Source: Oceanicaulis sp.
GTDB lineage: Bacteria; Pseudomonadota; Alphaproteobacteria; Caulobacterales; Maricaulaceae
Reading direction: 5' to 3'
Assembly: GCA_040112665.1 (NCBI GenBank)
Contig: CP157796.1
Location: forward strand, 2,071,501-2,135,500
DNA length: 64,000 nt
Shown here: piece after piece, positions 60,850 to 64,000 of the stretch
Position numbering within the stretch: position 1 is the first letter of the stretch
Layout: each line of letters begins with the position of its first letter
Notes under the pieces: generated by a model
The model's database searches: none
Seen by the model: the letters and a program-made list of their open reading frames with translations, nothing else
What the model was told of the DNA's origin: nothing
Position numbers and translations under genes: made by a program

Positions 60850-61791
60850 TTGGCGCTGAGACCGGGCCGGCGACATCAGGACGAGGGCGTCAGATTTCCC
60901 CTGCCGCTGTTCGGCTTCTGCGTGCTGTTCGCAGCGGCGCTGCTCTGGCTCGACCGCCCCTCCGACCGCGTCGAGCCGCTGAGCGCGGCGCGCGCAGCCT
61001 TCAACGACGCCGCTTTGCCGCTGCTCGAACTCGCCGGCCGTCCGGTGACCGGGTTCACGAACATGGGGCCCTGGTGGCGCCGCCAGCTGGCGCTGGCGGA
61101 GGAAAACCGGGCGCTGCAGCTGCAGCTCGCCGAGCTGCGCTCCTGGCGCGACGTCGCGCTGTCGCTGCAGGAACGTAACGCCCGCTACGCCGAGCTTCTG
61201 AACCTGCAGGGCCCCGAGATGGGCGAGCGGATCACCGCCTGGACGGTGGCCGACCAGTCCACAGACTTCGTGCGCTCGCGGCTGATCGGCGCAGGCCGCC
61301 GGGCCGGGGTCGCGCCGGGCTATCCGGCGGTCAATCTCTACGGCCTGATCGGACGGACGGTCGATGTCGGCGAGGACAGCGCGCGGATCCTGCTGCTCAC
61401 CGACTTCAACAGCCGCGTCGCGGTGATGGCGGACCGGTCCAACGCGCGGGCTCTGCTGATCGGAGACAACACCGACTTTCCGCGCCTGGAATATCTCGGG
61501 CGCGAGCCGGACCTGCGCGAGGGCGACCGGATCGTCACCTCGGGCGACGACAACGTGATGCCGCGCGGCCTGCCGGTCGGCGAGGCGGTGCTCGACCGCG
61601 ACGGCCGCTGGCGGGTGGCGCTGTTCAATCGGGCCGCGCCGATCGATCTGGTCTGGATCTGGCCGTTCGAGCCTGTGACCGCGCCCGGCTCCATGCTGGA
61701 CGACGGCGCGACGGTCGTCGCTCCGCCCATGGCGCCTGAAACCGCCGGGGCCGAAACGAGCGCGACCGCCGCGCCCGAGGGAGAGGGCTGA
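60850..61791 (+). CDS. mreC: Rod-shape determining protein MreC
   Basis: MreC (313 residues), a periplasmic scaffold that links MreB, MreD and PBP2. One N-terminal helix (about residues 18-36, FPLPLFGFCVLFAAALLWL) and a coiled coil (LALAEENRALQLQLAELRS) lead to the beta-domain with VNLYGLIGRTVDVGEDSARI and GDRIVTSGDDNVMPRGLPVG. The start is TTG at 60850: the only nearby ATG (60842) is in another frame and soon ends. Its stop overlaps the mreD ATG. Confidence 0.94.
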   Translation: MALRPGRRHQDEGVRFPLPLFGFCVLFAAALLWLDRPSDRVEPLSAARAAFNDAALPLLELAGRPVTGFTNMGPWWRRQLALAEENRALQLQLAELRSWRDVALSLQERNARYAELLNLQGPEMGERITAWTVADQSTDFVRSRLIGAGRRAGVAPGYPAVNLYGLIGRTVDVGEDSARILLLTDFNSRVAVMADRSNARALLIGDNTDFPRLEYLGREPDLREGDRIVTSGDDNVMPRGLPVGEAVLDRDGRWRVALFNRAAPIDLVWIWPFEPVTAPGSMLDDGATVVAPPMAPETAGAETSATAAPEGEG

Positions 61792-62300
61792 TGCGCGCAC
61801 CGCTGGACACCGGACCGGGCTGGCCGGGCATCGTGGGTTTCGTGCTGACCACGCTCGCCGCACTGATCATTCAGGGCGCTGCGGGCCGGATCGGGGTGAA
61901 CGGCGCGCTGTTCGTCAATCTGCCGCTGATCGTGCTTTTCCTGTGGTCGTTCAAGCGGCCGGGGCTCGTCTCGCCGATCGCGCTTCTGATCGCGGGCCTT
62001 CTTCAGGACCTCGTCACCGGCGGTCCGCTGGGCGTGTGGGCGCTCGCCTATCTGGTCGCTTTCGCCGCTGCGCGCGACCGCGAGGCGGACGGCGCAGGGG
62101 TCGAGGTCGGCCCCGCCGCCCTGCGGTTCGCCGCGCTGTCTGCAGCCGCCTATGTCACCGCCTGGGCGGCGGGCAGCGCCGCGGTCGGCGCCCCGGCGGG
62201 CTTTCAGGCGTTGATCGCGGAGGCGCTGCTCACCATTCTCTTGTTTCCCGCCTTCGCCTGGGTGTTCGTCCGCCGCAAGGAGCGGTCGGCGTTTTTTTAA
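61791..62300 (+). CDS. mreD: Rod-shape determining protein MreD
   Basis: MreD (169 residues), an integral membrane protein with about five helices that binds MreC and the elongasome. The region NLPLIVLFLWSFKRPGLVSP and IALLIAGLLQDLVTGGPLGV (about residues 42-80) is the most conserved, including the LLQDLVTGGPLG loop. Sequence divergence of MreD is high in general, but its place between mreC and mrdA makes the call safe. ATG overlaps the mreC stop. Confidence 0.92.
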   Translation: MRAPLDTGPGWPGIVGFVLTTLAALIIQGAAGRIGVNGALFVNLPLIVLFLWSFKRPGLVSPIALLIAGLLQDLVTGGPLGVWALAYLVAFAAARDREADGAGVEVGPAALRFAALSAAAYVTAWAAGSAAVGAPAGFQALIAEALLTILLFPAFAWVFVRRKERSAFF

Positions 62301-62345
62301 CCCCGGTCGGCGAAGGCTGAGCGGCGACGGCACGGAACGGACGCG

Positions 62346-64000
62346 ATGCGGCGCGACAAGCAGGAAGCCCAGGCCCAGTTCAACCGGCGCGCCCTTCTCA
62401 TGGGCGCGGCGGGCCTCGGCGTGTTCGCAGGGCTCGGCGCGCGGCTCTACTCGCTGCAGATTCTCGAGCAGGAGCGCTACCGCACGCTTTCTGACGACAA
62501 CCAGTTCAATTTCCGGCTTCAGCCGCCGGTGCGCGGCCGGCTTCTGGACCGGTTCGATCAGCCCATTGCGGAGAACCGCGACAGCTATCGGCTGATGATC
62601 ATTCCCGAGCAGGCTGGCGATCCGCGCGCTGCGCTCGAACGCCTGTCGCGCTTCATGCCGCTCTCCGAGGAGCGCATCGACCGGCTGGTGCGCGAGATCC
62701 GCCGCTCGCCGCGCTTCCAGCCGGTGACGATCGCGGAGGATCTCGATTGGCAGACCTTCACCCGGATCAACCTGCATCTGCCTGAACTTTCAGGGATCAC
62801 GCCCGATGTCGGCGAGGTGCGGACCTATCCCCACCCGCAGACCTTCGCCCATGTCACCGGCTACGTGCAGTCCGCCCCGCCCGAAAGCGCGAACGGCGAT
62901 CCGCTGCTGCTGCATCCGGGCTTCAGGATCGGCCGGGCCGGCGTGGAAGCCGCCGCAGAGGACACGCTGCGCGGCGAGGCCGGCCAGCTGAAGGTCGAGG
63001 TGAACGCCTACGGCCGGGTCATCCGCGAATTGCCCGACCAGTCCGTGCCCGCCACGCCGGGGCGCGACGTGCGTCTGGCGGTCGATCTTCGGGCCCAGCG
63101 CGCCGCCATGGCGGCGCTCGACGGGCAGGCCGCCGCCGCGGTCGCGCTCGACATCCAGACCGGCGAGATCCTGGCTCTGGCCAGCTCGCCCAGCTTCGAT
63201 CCGAACTCTTTCGTGCTCGGCATTGGCCAGGAGGAGTTCGACGGGCTGAACACCAACCCCTACCGGCCGCTGTTCAACAAGGCGACCACGGGGCTTTACG
63301 CGCCGGCCTCCACGGTGAAGGGCATGGCTGCGCTCGCCGCGCTGCAGGAAGGCGAGTTCGACCCGTCCGAAGAGGTGTTCTGCAACGGCTCGACCCGGCT
63401 CGGGAACCGCACCTTCCACTGCTGGCGCCGCGAGGGCCACGGCCGGGTGAACTATCACGAGGCCGTAAAGACCAGCTGCGACATATACTTTTACGAGGCC
63501 GCCCGGCGCCTCGGCATCGAGCGCTGGCGGCAGATGGCGCTGACCTGCGGGCTGGGCGAGCTGTTCGACATCGGCATGTCGATCCCCCAGCGCGCCGAAG
63601 GCCTGGTGCCCAGCCCGGCCTGGAAACGCGCCCGCCGCGGGCAGCCCTGGACCACCGGGGACATGTACAACACCGGCATCGGGCAGGGCGACCTGCTCGC
63701 CTCGCCGCTGCAGCTGGCCGTCATGACCGCGCGCGTCGCCTCGGGCCGCAAGGTCACCCCGACCCTGTTCCCGCGCGAGCCAGGTCACCAGTTCGAAAGC
63801 CTGGGCTTTGACGAGCGCTATCGCGAGATGGTCCATCAGGCGATGCGCGCCGTCGTGCACGAACCCGGCGGCACGTCCTACTGGACGCTCGATGCGGGCC
63901 GGGGGCTGGGGATCGAGGGCGTGGAGATGTGCGGCAAGACCGGCACCGCCCAGGTCTACTCGATCTCGGCAGAGGAACGCGCAGCGGGCGTGCGCGACCA
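62346..64000 (+). CDS. mrdA: Penicillin-binding protein 2 (partial, runs off window)
   Basis: PBP2, the class B transpeptidase of the cell-elongation complex; 551 codons are visible and the C-terminus lies beyond the window. A single membrane anchor (about residues 16-36, starting RRALLMGAAGLGVFAG) is followed by the pedestal domain with LQPPVRGRLLDRFDQPIAEN. The transpeptidase domain has active-site Ser322 in STVK, the second motif in KTSCDIYFYE (SxD form, as in PBP2 rather than PBP3) and Lys531-Thr-Gly in CGKTGTAQ. Position after mreBCD is the classical arrangement; rodA is expected next. Confidence 0.96.
   Translation, partial: MRRDKQEAQAQFNRRALLMGAAGLGVFAGLGARLYSLQILEQERYRTLSDDNQFNFRLQPPVRGRLLDRFDQPIAENRDSYRLMIIPEQAGDPRAALERLSRFMPLSEERIDRLVREIRRSPRFQPVTIAEDLDWQTFTRINLHLPELSGITPDVGEVRTYPHPQTFAHVTGYVQSAPPESANGDPLLLHPGFRIGRAGVEAAAEDTLRGEAGQLKVEVNAYGRVIRELPDQSVPATPGRDVRLAVDLRAQRAAMAALDGQAAAAVALDIQTGEILALASSPSFDPNSFVLGIGQEEFDGLNTNPYRPLFNKATTGLYAPASTVKGMAALAALQEGEFDPSEEVFCNGSTRLGNRTFHCWRREGHGRVNYHEAVKTSCDIYFYEAARRLGIERWRQMALTCGLGELFDIGMSIPQRAEGLVPSPAWKRARRGQPWTTGDMYNTGIGQGDLLASPLQLAVMTARVASGRKVTPTLFPREPGHQFESLGFDERYREMVHQAMRAVVHEPGGTSYWTLDAGRGLGIEGVEMCGKTGTAQVYSISAEERAAGVRD

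Overview
The window is about 64 kb of GC-rich, gene-dense bacterial chromosome. It fits a stalked or dimorphic marine alphaproteobacterium of the Caulobacterales/Maricaulales/Hyphomonadaceae type. The pointers are a CckA hybrid kinase, TTAA-N7-TTAA CtrA-type sites before flagellar genes, GTTC-N7-GTTC LexA boxes, a split (circularly permuted) tmRNA beside an alpha-type SspB, and a DUF6456 gene. Genus is not determinable from this sequence. Almost everything is vertical core genome. I see no prophage, insertion sequence, CRISPR array, rRNA or ordinary tRNA gene.

Layout. 1-7.2 kb: end of gyrA, coaD, two cyclophilins, yaaA, cspA, a BON-MscS channel, an FAD-linked 2-hydroxyacid dehydrogenase and a GrlR-like protein. 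7.2-10.2 kb (minus strand): Sua5 and a YceI / cytochrome b561 / YceI operon. 10.2-19.4 kb: the bicarbonate/Na+ symporter pair sbtA-sbtB, followed by a ten-gene Mrp-type Na+/H+ antiporter operon with three large antiporter subunits and a split MrpA. 19.4-20.6 kb: a free-standing DnaA domain IV-like protein behind a LexA-type box, overlapping a DUF6456 gene. 20.6-30.0 kb: flagellar genes in three blocks (fliOP minus; flgBC-fliE plus; fliQR-flhB plus), a DUF885 hydrolase and cckA. 30.1-36.3 kb: recA (LexA box), alaS, a SnoaL-like protein and a Kef-type K+/H+ antiporter. 36.4-41.1 kb: icd, trmJ, rpsD, and a padR locus carrying a deletion scar. 41.2-44.5 kb: grxD / PAS / bolA, an M28 peptidase and a TPR protein. 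44.5-50.4 kb: fumC with two small partners, an orphan RusA, zntB, an MFS transporter, a thioesterase, sspB and the split ssrA. 50.5-64 kb: a DUF2459 lipoprotein, a VOC protein, thyA-folA, hflKC, a Do protease, miaA, an ilvC-like gene, a VTT protein and mreBCD-mrdA, which runs off the end.

How the parts work together. CckA is the top of the phosphorelay that activates CtrA, and CtrA-type sites lie upstream of flgB/fliO, fliQ and (a half-site) cckA, giving a cell-cycle/flagellar circuit. sbtAB and the Mrp operon could form a sodium circuit: Mrp expels Na+ and SbtA spends that gradient on bicarbonate uptake. SspB is the ClpXP adaptor for the tag encoded by the neighbouring ssrA. Three GTTC-N7-GTTC sites, before recA, the DnaA-like gene and the VOC/thyA divergence, suggest a local SOS signal beyond recA.

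The observations most worth following up are the SOS-box-preceded DnaA-like/DUF6456 pair, the sbtAB-Mrp arrangement with its extra antiporter subunits, and the padR-HAAS/hydrolase deletion chimera. No gene-free stretch exceeds 300 bases except around the ssrA gene; the longest others are 3201-3473 (cspA leader) and 25029-25266 (fliQ upstream region).
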